From Calliopum simillimum (taxonomy: Eukaryota > Arthropoda > Insecta > Diptera > Lauxaniidae), in NCBI GenBank assembly GCA_951812925.1, contig OX638368.1:161000492-161064491 (forward strand): a stretch of 64,000 nt of DNA, read 5' to 3'. Under the pieces are notes generated by a model. It had not been told where the DNA came from. It ran no database searches and saw only the letters and a list, made by a program, of their open reading frames with translations. Shown here in pieces: positions 34,071-46,562 of this stretch (within the stretch, counting starts at the first letter, position 1; every line of letters begins with the position of its first letter). The position numbers and the translations under genes are program-made.

Positions 34071-36894
34071 TGAGTATGAGGCAAACAACAAAGTTCAACT
34101 TCACAATGGAGTTTAAGACAAAAATAACAAAATGAGTTGATTATATGGTGCGCAAGCGTAACCGTGCTGCAGCAACATGTGATCACCGCGATCACTGCTC
34201 TTTCAATGCAACATTTTAATGAAGGGGTCTTCGCCGCCGTGCAAAACGCCCCATATGCATGACCCTATTATTTATACCAGACTTGCTTAACTCACTGATT
34301 ATATAGATTGAAGTTTTTCTGCGCTGCTTCAAGTTATTGAGCAACACGATGTGCCAGAACAACCACAACGACAACAACAAAAATCAGCAACATTTGGCAG
34401 TTGTTGGCAAGATCAATATGATCAATATAATAAAACACAGAATATTCGCATGTTGAATGTGAAAAAAGCAAAAAAAAAAACCAGCGAAAAGAGTTGAAGT
34501 ACACAGTTGGTATTGGATATGCTTCATATACACGATCGAAGAAGCATTATACATAATACACCAATGCAGTGTATATAGTTATTTGCAATTAGGCGCAGCC
34601 ATGTTGAAAATCATCATCAACATCATCGTTTAAAAATGGCGCATTCTTTTTTTGCTGCATTGAAATGTTACCATGGGAATATTTGTAAGGGTTTCGAGTG
34701 TGATTGCAAAAATTTCGTATTAAATATTGGGATGTCTAATGCTTGATGATCAAAATTATTTTCTTAATAGGGAAGACAGACGATAGCTTTAATCTAGATT
34801 AAAAACGTAATAATGCAATTGAAAATTTTACCCTGACAGACAACAGTTTCTGCATTAAGTGAACATCTGATTTGTTAGTTTACTTGTTTTTTTGACAGCA
34901 CCTACAATTCGACAGCGTTACCATATTGAATTAGCTCATTTCAGTAATAATTCAGTACTATTTCATGCATTATTGCTTCATTGAATGCGCATTTTGTTGG
35001 ACATTACGCACAAGAAAATTTTAATTAAGACAGCTGATGCGCATTATCGCTGTCGTCGGCCTAACCATAAGAATCCTATAAAACTGCATTTATATCAATA
35101 TCATTATGCATTTTACCCAAATCAAAATTGAAACAAAACGTTCCAATAGGTACGAACAATAATTGCAACTTTTAAGAGCAATATCCTACAAATCGTCCCC
35201 ATCATGTTCAAGAAAAAAAGACCTACTACACTGACAATGAGTAGGGGTTTTTAAATGTGCATAAATCATTGTAACAAGTAAATTCACAGCATGAGACACG
35301 GCTATAAATAAAAATTTCAAATTCCACCCAAAATTTCCTCCAAAGCAAAAGCGGCAACCAAACCAAATTAAAATGTGTTAAAAACTGGCGTAGGTTGTAA
35401 GAAGATTCCATGCGTCGCGTCGTATATACGAAAGTAAATTTAGTAAAGTTCAAAAATTTTAATTTTTTTCTTCTTTTTTTTCTGAAACATTTTGAAAAAT
35501 TTCACAAATACTCATTTTACTTATGTTTTAAGTGCAAATTGTGTGATTTTTATTTTTGGATCTCGTTTTTGGTGTCTCATTTGTTGAGCGTTTATTTTAC
35601 TGTAAACATGTTGCGCGCCTTGCATGTTGTGTGGGTGTTACTGTCGCTGTTATTGTCATCGTCGTCGTCGTCATCATCAACACTGCCGTTGTTGTTGTTG
35701 CTGTCGTTTGACGCGCATGTCGTCCCATTCAAATGTTGTACGACACTTTTTGCAATAACTCGCAAAAATATTTATGTGGTATATTGAAAATAAAGAATTT
35801 ACTGCCCCCTTCTGTGGCTGTCAGCTGCGTAAACGCCTGTCTTGCTGTCTCCATTGCACGCAATAGCGTTTTCTCAGTTCCTCTTTAGTGTTGATTTATC
35901 TTCATCTTTTACTTTTAGCGAATTAACTTTGATATTCTTTTGTATTTTGTATTTTGCATTTAAATTAATGTTTTTTGTCACACAATTTTGAAGATGCTAT
36001 TTGTTGCTGTCATGAGAATTTTTTTTCTTTTTTTGTGTTGCAGTTATTTTTATTAAATTAGTCGAATGTGTGAAAAAATAAAATTATACATTGAGTCACT
36101 TGGTACAAATTAGAATTTCAAGTTCAAATATTTATTGAATAAACACATCTGAAAAAGACTCGACAAAAACCGTCATACCGAGATGTTGCATACTAAGTAA
36201 AAAACCATTATTTATGTAAAATTTCGAACTATTGTTTTGAAACCAAATTTTGCGGACGGTAGAGCCAAAAAAGCAATAAGGTTGGTCTCACTGTTTAAGC
36301 GATAAACACGCTAGCGCAATTCGGTTGAACATTCAAAATGATCAATCATTCTAATCATTCAACATTGCTGATTACGGCTAGACTGTGATATTTCAAAAAA
36401 TATTTTCAGAAATCACCGCGATTTCTAAATTTTTGATGTGGAAAAACAAAATAACGGTAGCATATAAATTAACACTGAGGGGAGAAATTTCTTTCTCGAA
36501 ATTTTTATTTTTTGAGCTATGACAATCTTCAGTATTTAAAGTGATTTTGACTTTAGTATTTCGTTTTGTCGGTTTTTCCAGGCACGCTCTCTATTTGCTC
36601 CAATGATTTTTGCTAAATTTTCTCTAGATTCCGAAAAATTTACGTTTAACAATGAATCTGAATTTTATATCTCCTAAATTGATCCCTAGTACTTAAATTA
36701 TTTCTATGTTCGAAGTGGTTGATTGGTACACGACAAGAAAATTTGTTAGGCAGCAGCACAGCGATATTTATAGTTAAGCAGTGTAAAAATTCCGACTCAA
36801 TAATTTTCTAAAAATTAGTGAACCTCATGGCAAATTTTGTTTTTGCTTGATAATTTGATAGAGTCATTTTAAAACAAATGGATTTTCAGTCAAC

Positions 36895-36992
36895 TTTATT
36901 ATAATGATGGCAGTGCTGCTGATGGCTAATGCGCGGATCTATCTCACGACAAGTTCTCCCGGTTCAAATCTCCACCAATGCTAAGCCGAAAC
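36895..36992 (+). mobile_element. possible tRNA-like SINE head
   Basis: An A-box-like TGGCTAATGCGCGG (36923) and a good B-box GGTTCAAATCTCC (36961) stand at tRNA-like spacing. An A/T-rich stretch with poly-A follows. The acceptor stem pairs poorly and the 12-mer tail seen at 810 is absent. The assignment rests on the two boxes only. Confidence 0.4.
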
Positions 36993-37068
36993 AAAAAAAT
37001 TTTTATTATTTTTGTTGTATTTTTTTAATAGTAATTGTTTAAAAAAAAAAAGAAAAAGAAATTGCATT

Positions 37069-37380
37069 CCTCTTTAATAGATTCTACTGTTCTGTTTGAT
37101 AATTTTTTCTATGCTAATATCGAAGTTAACAAAAGTCTAATAGTTTTTCAACGATATTCCTCTTTAATAGTTTCTACTATCCGGTTTGATAATTTTTACT
37201 ATGCCAATATCGAAATATTTCCTTCTAAGCAACGCGTTGAAATTTTTATAAAATTTTTTGGCAGTTTTGAATAGATATGTAAAATGGACGAAGATTAAAA
37301 AAAGTCTAATAGTTTTTGAAGGATCTTCGCTACCAAAATTAAGAACCATATTTTTCCATGTAGACTCAACCAAGTTATAT
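37069..37380 (+). repeat. dispersed repeat, copy 1, with internal duplication
   Basis: TTCCTCTTTAATAG... at 37069-37125 is duplicated at 37159-37215. This is followed by AGCAACGCGTTGAA, TGTAAAATGGACGAAGA, AAAAGTCTAATAGTTTTT and the end TGTAGACTCAACCAA. The same blocks in the same order occur at 40131-40361. Confidence 0.65.
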
Positions 37381-40130
37381 ACAAAGGAGCCATAAGGTAG
37401 GTGTTTTAAGTCCTATTTAAAGGAAACATATCAATAAATTTCATACTGCAAAATGCCTTAAACCAATAAATTTTTGAAGTTTAAGGGTCAGCAAGTTTAA
37501 CTTTTATTGAAAATGAATAATGAATATTTTTGTAGAAAAAGCCGAAAACGAGTTTTGGGTTTTTTAAATTATGAGAGTCCGTTTTTGGTGAAGAAGCAGA
37601 TCACGAACTTTTGGTTGGCATAACCTAAAAATGCCAAAAGAATGTTTTTCTTCAATAAATTTAAGAATAAAAGAAAATAAATGTTTCAAAGTCATTGCCA
37701 TAGCAAAACGCTTAGCTACCTATGTATTTTCTACGCTTATCAAGTACACTCTTTATTGTTAATTAAATCTATGTTTGGCTACTGCTTTTCTTATCAAAAT
37801 AACGCCGGATGTTTATAGTTCCAGCAGAGTTTTATGTCATTTATGAAGCAACAATCTCTAATTTCCATAGTAAAGTAAAGAAGTTTACAGCCCAACAACT
37901 ACTGTAGAAAACTTCAATTGCCCAACTATGTATTTTCATTCATTCATGAGTACACCCTGCGCTACTTTTTTTTTTTATTTGAAATTCTTTTCAAAAAAAA
38001 CCAAAAATCTCTGTCGCTTATACAAGTTGTCGTTAATGTTGCAAATATTGACATAACGTCTTAGATACATGTTGCATGTGCACCGAATGATGTTTACACG
38101 CGTGTAATCTCTATTTCTTGTATTATGGACAGTCAGCCAGAGCATTTGTGTGTCAGGCAGACGGGTAAATAGACCAAATGGAAACACAACAACAACAATA
38201 ATATGGTGCTTAAGAAAAATCAGTCCACTGACGCGTCGTCGTCGTCGTCATCATCGTCAATTGTATGTTTTACAACCAAGAGTTTCAGCTTTAAATGGTT
38301 GCTTTTCTTTTACAACATACAAAAATTGCCCCATTGTAAAGATAAAACTCGACTAATAAAACAACAACAACAGCAACAACAATTGTACAACAAAACACAA
38401 AATAAATATTACAACAAAATTACGACTGCTGTGTGTGGTGTACCTGTGCAACTCGAGTACCACCAGCAGTAAAATAAAACACAAAAACCAAAAACAAACA
38501 AATAAACAGCAGCAGCGCCTTAAGAACCCTCAAAAAACCAAGAGGAGAGAGCACCAAGAGGTGGATCCAGAGGTAAAAACAGAGGGAAATCATATGCAGC
38601 GCGCGTAACGCTTTATCTTTATTAGATTATGGCAAAAATAAAGAAAAAGTCGAGTCGAAACAGAGAATGAAACACTTTTGCTGCTGTTGCTTTTATTTTT
38701 ATTTCTCATATTTCACTACCAGTGTTTTCGAGTTCATCACCTCTCCCCCACTCTTTGGTTTTTCGAGCATTTTTTGAGGTCTACTGCTGGCACTGATAAG
38801 AGCAACAACGACGACGTTGGATGGGCTTAATAATTCCAGAGCATGTGAAAATAGCGAAAACCCATTAGAAACACACAGTGTGCGGGTTCGCTGATGATGA
38901 CGCACTAAACTGCGGCATAAGAGGTCGGTCTGCTATTTTTAAAGAAAAAAAAAATGCGAAAAAGACCAGATAACCCTTGATAACGTGTAAATCAAATGAA
39001 ATACCTGTCATAAGCAGGCGCCATTCAGAAATGTTGAATGTTGCGAAGTGTAGAGCGGGTGCTCTCAATTTGTTGCCAAAAATGCAAAAACGTCTTTACC
39101 TACCGAAAATTGACATTGCCCAGAACAATGAAAGTTCTCGTCAGCAATAAGAAGTTCCAACTCCCCGCAAAAAATACAAATTCAGTACTTACAGTTGCTG
39201 TGGTTCATGAAAAATCTATGCAGGACGCAGAGGAGCGTTCTGTTTATTTTGTGCACTAAGAATTTTATTACTTTGCTGTCGTATTCTGCTTCCCTCCGCT
39301 CCACAATGCTCACATTTTCCTCTTCTTTTTTTATGCCTTCAGTGGTTTTTGCTTTATGACCAACACTTGAGTGGCTCTGCTGGTTGTTGCTGGCTACTGC
39401 AGCAACATTTTTATGGCCAACACAATGCCAGCGTTGTAAATTTTTATTGAACTTTTTTTTGTTTTTTTTTTTTTCTTATGGTGTTTTTTTCTATTGGTGT
39501 TTTTTGATTATCATGTGAGAAATTAAAACGGTTTTGATTGAATCATAATTTTTATATTGCGGAGTATTAAGAGCGTAGACTTTGTTTTGTTTTTTTATGA
39601 CTTATGGTGGTATTTGGAAATTGTACTCTGGGCTGTGGTATTTCCCTTGATTTTCTCGAACTTGTGCTTGAGTTAGGGGTGGCGGTGGCCGGTGCTCTTG
39701 TCAGTTTTGATAGTAAGAGTGACGAACATTGCTATGTGATAAAATGTATGCGTTTAGAAAATGTAGGAAGTTTGAAATTTTGTATTCAATTAATTTTTTT
39801 TCAGCGAAGGAATTTAGAAATTTATAGTATTTTAGTTAACGTTTTTAAAAAAAGGAATAGTAAATTTATTCACTGAGAGAAAGTTAATGTTTCGCTGTAT
39901 TAAAAAGAGAGCCATCAAAAAATATCATACATTCCTAATTTCAGAAATTGGCTGATTTTGTTAAAATTCATTCTACTCTACCAAAGTGCATTAAAAATAT
40001 GTTGCTTTTTCTTTTTTGCGTCTCCTTATTTCTGTAATATTCTATACCCAGTAAATATAAAATTAAGAATAAAAATAAAAAAAAAATATTTCAAATTTTT
40101 TCAAAAATAATTTGCAAGAGTTTTTTGTGC

Positions 40131-40361
40131 TTTCCTCTTCAATAGTTTTTACTATCCAGTTTGATAATTTTTACTATTATAATTCGATATTTCCTTCTTA
40201 GCAACGTTGAAGTTTTAATGAAATTTTTAGGTCGTTTTTAATAGATACTTATGTAAAATGGACGAAGAATAACAAAAGTCTTGTAGTTTTTAAACGATTT
40301 TCACTAAAAAAAAAATTAAAAAACTATTTTTTTTTTCCGTGTAGACTCAACCAAAAACAAC
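40131..40361 (+). repeat. dispersed repeat, copy 2
   Basis: Shares TTCCTCTTCAATAGTTTTTACTATCCAGTTTGATAA-type start, AGCAACGTTGAAGT, ATGTAAAATGGACGAAGAAT and the GTGTAGACTCAACCAAA end with 37069-37380, without the internal duplication. Confidence 0.65.
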
Positions 40362-40620
40362 CTGGGAGTAACATGTAAGCTGGCATATAAACGAGTACAC
40401 GTAGCTGCCGAACATGAAATAAACCGTACTCTGATCGAAAAATGGGAAAAATTATTTTTGGATTAAGCTGTGTTTATTCAACGATATAACTTTTGTATGA
40501 CGAATATGTTAAGGAAAACTTAAAAAGAAAACTTTTAAAGGTATTATTCATAAAAACTTTTAAAAGTAATAAACTTTCATAGCGAACTTTTAAGAAAAAA
40601 AGTACAAAAAACTCTACTTT

Positions 40621-41287
40621 GGTCCGAGTGTACCTCGGTCCGAGTGTCGATTGTCACTTAACAGTTGCACGTATACGATAATCTATGGAATTTTCCACTC
40701 ATACCGGTGACTCATATTAGTAGACTTCAGACTGTCAAGCTATATGCGTGTATAAAAACTGACGGGAAAAGTGTTTTTTCTGTGTAAAAATTTGTTTTTG
40801 GAGTAAACTACGAAACGTTTTGTGAGAAACTTACTTGAAATATTTCAGTTTTACAACATCAGAAAGTAAGTTTAGTTATTGTTTTAAGCTTTTAGTGTGT
40901 TTTAGATGTATTTTCACTAATATATGTTATTGGTGTTGACAGTTTTTAAAACATGCTGTCTGTGTGTACCTTGGACCTATGCTTATTGACCAGCGAGCTT
41001 TTTTCGACGGGCAACCAGGACGCCATAATCGCCTCTCAATATAATATTATTATTATTATTTATGTGATTAATGTATTTATTTGCAGCAATTTTTGTTTAA
41101 TAAATTGTTTTTCAATGCACTTTTTTGTGTTATAATGTTTGTTTATGATTAATTTTTTTCTTTCATTGAAAAAAATGTTGCTTATGATTACATTATAAAT
41201 GGTTCTTTCATAATTTATTACCTAAATACAATGTATTCTCTTTTATTTCCAATAGTCCAAGGTACACTTGCATGGTGTACCTTGGAC
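40621..41287. repeat. recurrent GTCCAAGGTACAC motifs
   Basis: GTGTACCTTGGACC occurs at 40964-40977. At 41255-41287, GTCCAAGGTACAC and its exact inverse form a 13-bp palindrome around a 7-base loop. GGTCCGAGTGTACCTCGGTCCGAGTGT at 40621 is a diverged form in tandem. A further GGACCAAGGAACAC lies near 41440. They could be the ends of a small transposon family or a binding-site cluster. No element boundaries are clear. Confidence 0.4.
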
Positions 41288-42743
41288 CGTTTGAGATTGC
41301 AACGGAAACAGTAATATTTCTACTTAATGGTAAGACATAGAAATATCATTGTCACGTCATTTGATGCTGATATAACTTATTTAAAAAACTAAAGAAACTT
41401 TTTTGGAAAATCCAGCACATTTAAAAAAATTTAAAAGCGGACCAAGGAACACACATCTCCGCTTTATATAAAAATTTAAAAGAATTTAAAACTCAAAGTC
41501 TGTCTTAACTTAAAAAATGTTTGAAAAAATTTATTTCAAGGTCTGCTCGCAGTCTTATCATAGGAAGAACTTATTTCAAAATCAGTGTTCAATGGGAAAT
41601 GTTTACAGAGGGTTAAACGTCATTTTTGCTGCGGTAATACTTTGTCAGTAAGCAGAGTTATTTCCTACTGAGTTAACCATAGCCAGATTAGAAAAATGTA
41701 CAGTTTTGTACGGTATGTGAGCGCTTTATGTTCATAGTTGAGAAATATCAAGGGATAAATGCAAATTTGGACTTATTCGGACGTCCATTTTATTAAATGT
41801 TAAAAAAAGTAAAAACTAAAAATTGAATTTAGAGGTCAAATATTTTTTCATGAACGTCCTATAGCCGGAAGGCGGTTTGAAATTCGTACAAATGTGGAAT
41901 AACATAAAATCTTTCTTTCTGTAAACATCTTATATTAGTATTGAAAAGCAGTCATTCGAAATTTCAAATTTTTAAAAATTTTAAGATTAAACGAATCATT
42001 AGTTCCACAATCAAATAATGAAAAGTACCTAATCATAAAATTAAAATATGGTGGCACTTTTCATTAAAAATACACATGAAATGATCGTGTGCCATAACAA
42101 TAAATAAATCCGATTTAAATTATTTTAGATTAATGCTTTTGTCGTTACGGTTCGGACACAATTGCACACACACGCTATGTTGTATCAACATGAAAATACT
42201 GAATGTTGAAGAAAAAATGTTGCCGCCACATATTGCTAGCATTTTGTTTTTTTGTTTTTCTATTTACAAAACACTAAACACATCAATAAGGGGTTATAAA
42301 TCTTCAAATTTAACAACAAATTAACAAATTTGTCGCCTTCAACATCACCGGCACCTTCATCATTAAATTGTTGCTGCAACACATCACTCACTCAAGCGCA
42401 AAATACTAGCGAGAGCGAGTACATTAAATAAATCATTTTGCAATAATTAACACAAACCATAACTAAATTAATAAATCACACATTTAAACATTTGATTTAC
42501 GCACTACCACGATGCACACACACACGTACACATAATTAAATAAAATTAAATAATATAAAAAGAAAGAAAAAAATTAACTTCTTCAATTTAGCTGTCAACA
42601 TATGTACATATACATATGATGCTACACACACGCACACTATTGCGCGCGTATCTAAATATTTACAGTGTTGCTAAACGAAATTTTATTGTGTTGCCATAAA
42701 ATTATAATGATTTCTTCTTGTGCTTCTTCTGTTGTTGTTTCGA

Positions 42744-42769
42744 TTGTTGTTGTTGTTGTTGTTGTTGTT
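42744..42769 (+). repeat. (TTG)n triplet tract
   Basis: Eight or more TTG repeats followed by TTTTATTATATATATATA. One of many CAA/TTG runs in these introns. Confidence 0.85.
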
Positions 42770-43235
42770 TTATTATATATATATATTTTCGTATAATTTT
42801 TATGCAAAGTGACAGTTGAAATATAAAACATTTTGTGCTGTTGAATTGTTGAATTTTTTATGTTTTGTTTTGATCGTAAATTTTGAGAGGCGCACGTTTT
42901 TTGTCTCTGGTGCGGCGCACAGTTTAAGGCGCACAGTAAATTTGTTGCTTTTGCTGTCTGTCTGTTGTCATCGATTGATAATTAAATAATTCACAATTTT
43001 ATTACCGTTATCGTAGGAATTGCCAATAGAGAGTAAAATAAACAAAGGGGCGAGTTGTCGGAGGTCAAGAAAATTTCATATTTTGGATGAAGACGGAAAG
43101 AGTAGATGGATGATGAAATTTGGTACCTTAAACATTTACGAAACAAGTAATGGCCAATTTCTTATGAAAAAATTCAATGAAAATAAAAATTAATAAACAC
43201 TTTGAATTTCCAATAGTCAATTTTGTTGCGTTTCG

Positions 43236-43260
43236 TTTTTTTTTTTTTTTTTTTTTTTTT
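43236..43260 (+). repeat. 25-base poly-T run
   Basis: An uninterrupted run of 25 T, the longest homopolymer noticed here. Confidence 0.9.
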
Positions 43261-45066
43261 CTTTTTGAATATTTGATTTGATTGTAAACAAAAACAAAAG
43301 TGAGGGCAACAAAAAAACAGAAAAAATTCTAAAAGTAAAAGTAAACAAGCAACGCAGAGATTTCTTTGCTGGGCTACTGCGCTTCATATCAATCAACATC
43401 ATTTTGTGATCATTTCGCAAGTTATTTTTAAAAAGTAGCAACAACAACATTGGGGATCATATGAAAAGTATAGCATGTACCCCACATACTTAGTTGCGGT
43501 ATAAACACACTCGCAGCATTTCGACTCCGGAAAAGTCATGTTCCCATACCACACCATACTTTTTTTTCAGAAATTCTAAAACCCTGAATGTTTCAACATT
43601 CGGCGGCGCGGTGAAAAATTAGATAGTTGGATAGATAGATGGAAAAATAGATGTATCTGTCTATCTCGCAGTTGTTCAACAGTTGATGTTGTGTGTGGGT
43701 TTTTTTTTTGCTTTTTTCATTCCATTTATTTTTAAATTCTTCACTTTTATTTTCTTATTTTAAATCTTTTTGCTGCTGCTGATAGCAGCAAAGAAAAAAA
43801 AAACGCAGCCACACTAAAAAAAAGTATCTAACCTCAAAGCTACAAAAAATCATATAAACAACAAGTAGTGACGGCTGTTGTTGTTGTTGTTGCTATACAC
43901 TGGTAGCACACAAACCACGCCATAGTGTTGTGCAGTATTTTTTAATGATTTTTGGTTGAATTCTCTCAGTTGCTTCATAATTCATAGATTGGTTGTTGTA
44001 GGCGATACATTTTTATTTCTCATTTTTTTCAAATTGTACTTTGAGGGATGATCAAATGACAAAATTTCAACAGATTTTCAGATTCTAATGATTTATAAAT
44101 TTATGTCTATTGCAATATTTACACAGGTCAACAGCGAAAGAATTTTGCATAGTTTGAATTTAGAATATACAAATGTTGGCGAGAAAATTCCGCAACTATG
44201 ATCATAAAAACTTCTAGCATCATCCCCTGTTTGAGTTGTGGTCAATATTTCCTTATAAAAACCCTTTCCTTCAAGAACACTGTGAAAGTGAATCAAAAGT
44301 AAGCTATATTCTCTTACTGTATAATGAGCAAAATCAGGCTAGATCTTGATAGTTTATCAGGTCCAAGATCAAGACATAGTAGTGCCCAATTTTCCAATAC
44401 TTCTCAAAATAATTTTTTACTAATAAAAAAATTATAAAGAAATGTACATACAACCAACTTAAATGACTTTACAATTTTCTAACTGAGCCCTGTATTCTTT
44501 GGTCAATTATAAGAGAGTGAGTGATATATTTTTTTGTTATTGTTATTACTGTTGTTGTTGTTGTGTTTTTTGTTGCTGTGCTCTATAAATTGATCCGATC
44601 TTAAATGTTTCACAAAATTCACATGTCATAAAAAAAGGTTTTAGCGTTGAAAATTTGTCAACGCTTTAAATGCGCTAATTGTTGATTTTCATGCATTTTA
44701 AATGTGAATTTAAAACGCTTGTTGGTTGCAACGAGAGCAGTTCAGTTGATCAACATGTTGCTAATGTGTTGCTTATACAATGTTGATTGCATTTTTAATT
44801 CACACACAGAGGCAGACAGACCGACAGATAATAAAAAAAACACCAGCGCCAGCAGCCGTTGTAGTTCGTTTTCTACATTTTCATATATCAGAGTAAAACT
44901 GTCAAGATGGCGGGCGGCATGCGCCGCTGGTAAAAGTCAAATTTAACTTTAAATAAAACAACAACAACATAACCAGGCGCCAAGTGCTTCTGTAAACAAA
45001 TATTGAAAAACCGCTCCTGCTGTTGCAGACCATTTCTTCGTTCGTCTGTCTGTAAGTTGGTAGGTC

Positions 45067-45099
45067 CGTCTGTATGTCTGTCTGTCTGTCTATCTGTCG
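45067..45099 (+). repeat. (GTCT)n tract
   Basis: Imperfect GTCT tetranucleotide array. A similar perfect array lies at 56251-56272. Confidence 0.75.
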
Positions 45100-46049
45100 A
45101 TATCCTCAACATTTCACAATCAAAATTAAATTCAATTGATTGCATTTTAAATATTTTCAAAGCAGTTGAACGAACGAACAAACCAACGCCTCGCAAGTTA
45201 AATCGAAGAGATTTCAGAACTCAGCGCTTAGAACACGGCGTTGAAATAAAATTGTTTTCAACAAGTTGGCAATTTGGTGTTGCCACTTCTTGTTGCTGTT
45301 TTTTTTTTCGATTTTTTGTTAAATAAACAAAAGTTTTCGATGCTCTGTTGATTTTCTTTTATTTTTATTTGAAGTCTGTGGCTTGTTGGGGCCAATCAAT
45401 TCACGCTTGCAATATATAAACATACATACATATGAACTCCAACAACAACCACAGCATTACCTACAAAGGGCCAAACTAGCAACAGTAATTTTCTTGTTAT
45501 TGAAACTCAGACATGAAATGATTTTTATCAGACAAAAAACACAGTATGTACACTCTGTGACTTAGGAAATTGAATTTTGTCGGCATTCTTGATTACATAG
45601 TCCACTTTATAAGAGCACATTTAGAATTTCTTGAGTCTATAATAGTGTCCACCCACTCCTGTCCATTTAATATTGATCAAAGACCAAAAACTAGAAACTC
45701 GGAATGAAGTGAAATATTCATGAAAATGTAAAGAAACGATATGAAGTATTTCTACCCTTACGCTAGAGCTTAAAACCATCGTTTGCCTATACGTACAAAC
45801 ATCCATCAGTATACGCTATATGTGCAGAATATAAACAATTTGCTCATACATACATACAGAACATAGATATCAAAGAAGAGATTAGAGTGAAATAACCCTG
45901 TAAGATCGACGAAGTCAATTGTCTCAATAGTCCAATCTTTGGTCTGGTATTTTTTTTGTAAGTATTTAGTTAATAATGGACTACACCTAAGACTAGAATA
46001 AATTCACTTAAATTATCATTTGCATGAAAAATTATACAAATGTATATCG

Positions 46050-46371
46050 ATTGAAAATCAACGAGTGGAGGATTTGAACCCGGGTTACTCCACGCAGCGC
46101 AAGTCACTAGACCGATACACAATCGTTTGCTCTTTTTCCCACTCAATGAACTGCCAAACAGTACGTAGTCAGTAATGTTATAATTTCACTGATATAATCG
46201 ATACACATTCAATTGTGTATCGATTATATCAGTGAAATTATAACATTACTGACTACGTACTGTTTGGCAGTTCATTGAGTGGGAAAAAGAGCAAACGATT
46301 GTGTATCGGTCTAGTGACTTGCGCTGCGTGGAGTAACCCGGGTTCAAATCCTCCACTCGTTGATTTTCAAT
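46050..46371. mobile_element. perfect palindrome of two head-to-head tRNA-SINE units
   Basis: Arms of 158 bp (46050-46207 and 46214-46371) are exact inverse copies around a 6-base spacer (TTCAAT). Each arm carries a tRNA-like unit. On the right it spans 46294-46361, with AACGATT pairing ACTCGTT at six of seven positions, an A-box-like TCGGTCTAGTGAC and the B-box GGTTCAAATCC (46341-46351). The left arm has the same unit on the minus strand, so the two would be transcribed outward. Only the right copy continues into a SINE body, which reaches GAAACATATGTC at 46429-46440 and an A-rich tail at about 46475. No mismatch was found between the arms. Confidence 0.85.
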
Positions 46372-46480
46372 TCAAATTTTTAAATTTCTCTATTAGTTTG
46401 TAAACTATTGGTCCTGTGAGGAGAAAATGAAACATATGTCCAACACAGCCGAGGTATAAAATAAAATAAAAATTAATAAC
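46372..46480 (+). mobile_element. SINE body and A-rich tail of the right-hand copy
   Basis: Follows the tRNA-like unit. Shares the exact 12-mer GAAACATATGTC (46429-46440) with the SINE at 810-821. Ends in ATAAAATAAAATAAAAATTAAT. Confidence 0.65.
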
Positions 46481-46494
46481 AAATTTTCATCCAC

Positions 46495-46562
46495 ACTAAG
46501 ATTCGAACCTGAAACGCATTGCTCAGAAATATCCCAGTGTGCCAAACGGTTCATATCTCCGC
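46495..46562 (-). mobile_element. degenerate tRNA-like unit facing the SINE
   Basis: On the minus strand TTTGGCACACTGGG (A-box-like) is followed about 35 bases later by GGTTCGAATCT, a near-perfect B-box. The acceptor stem does not pair, so this is a decayed SINE head rather than a tRNA gene. Confidence 0.5.

Noticed and set aside
46294..46361. Possible functional tRNA gene
   Set aside because: T-stem pairs at only three of five positions and a SINE tail follows; duplicated as a palindrome.
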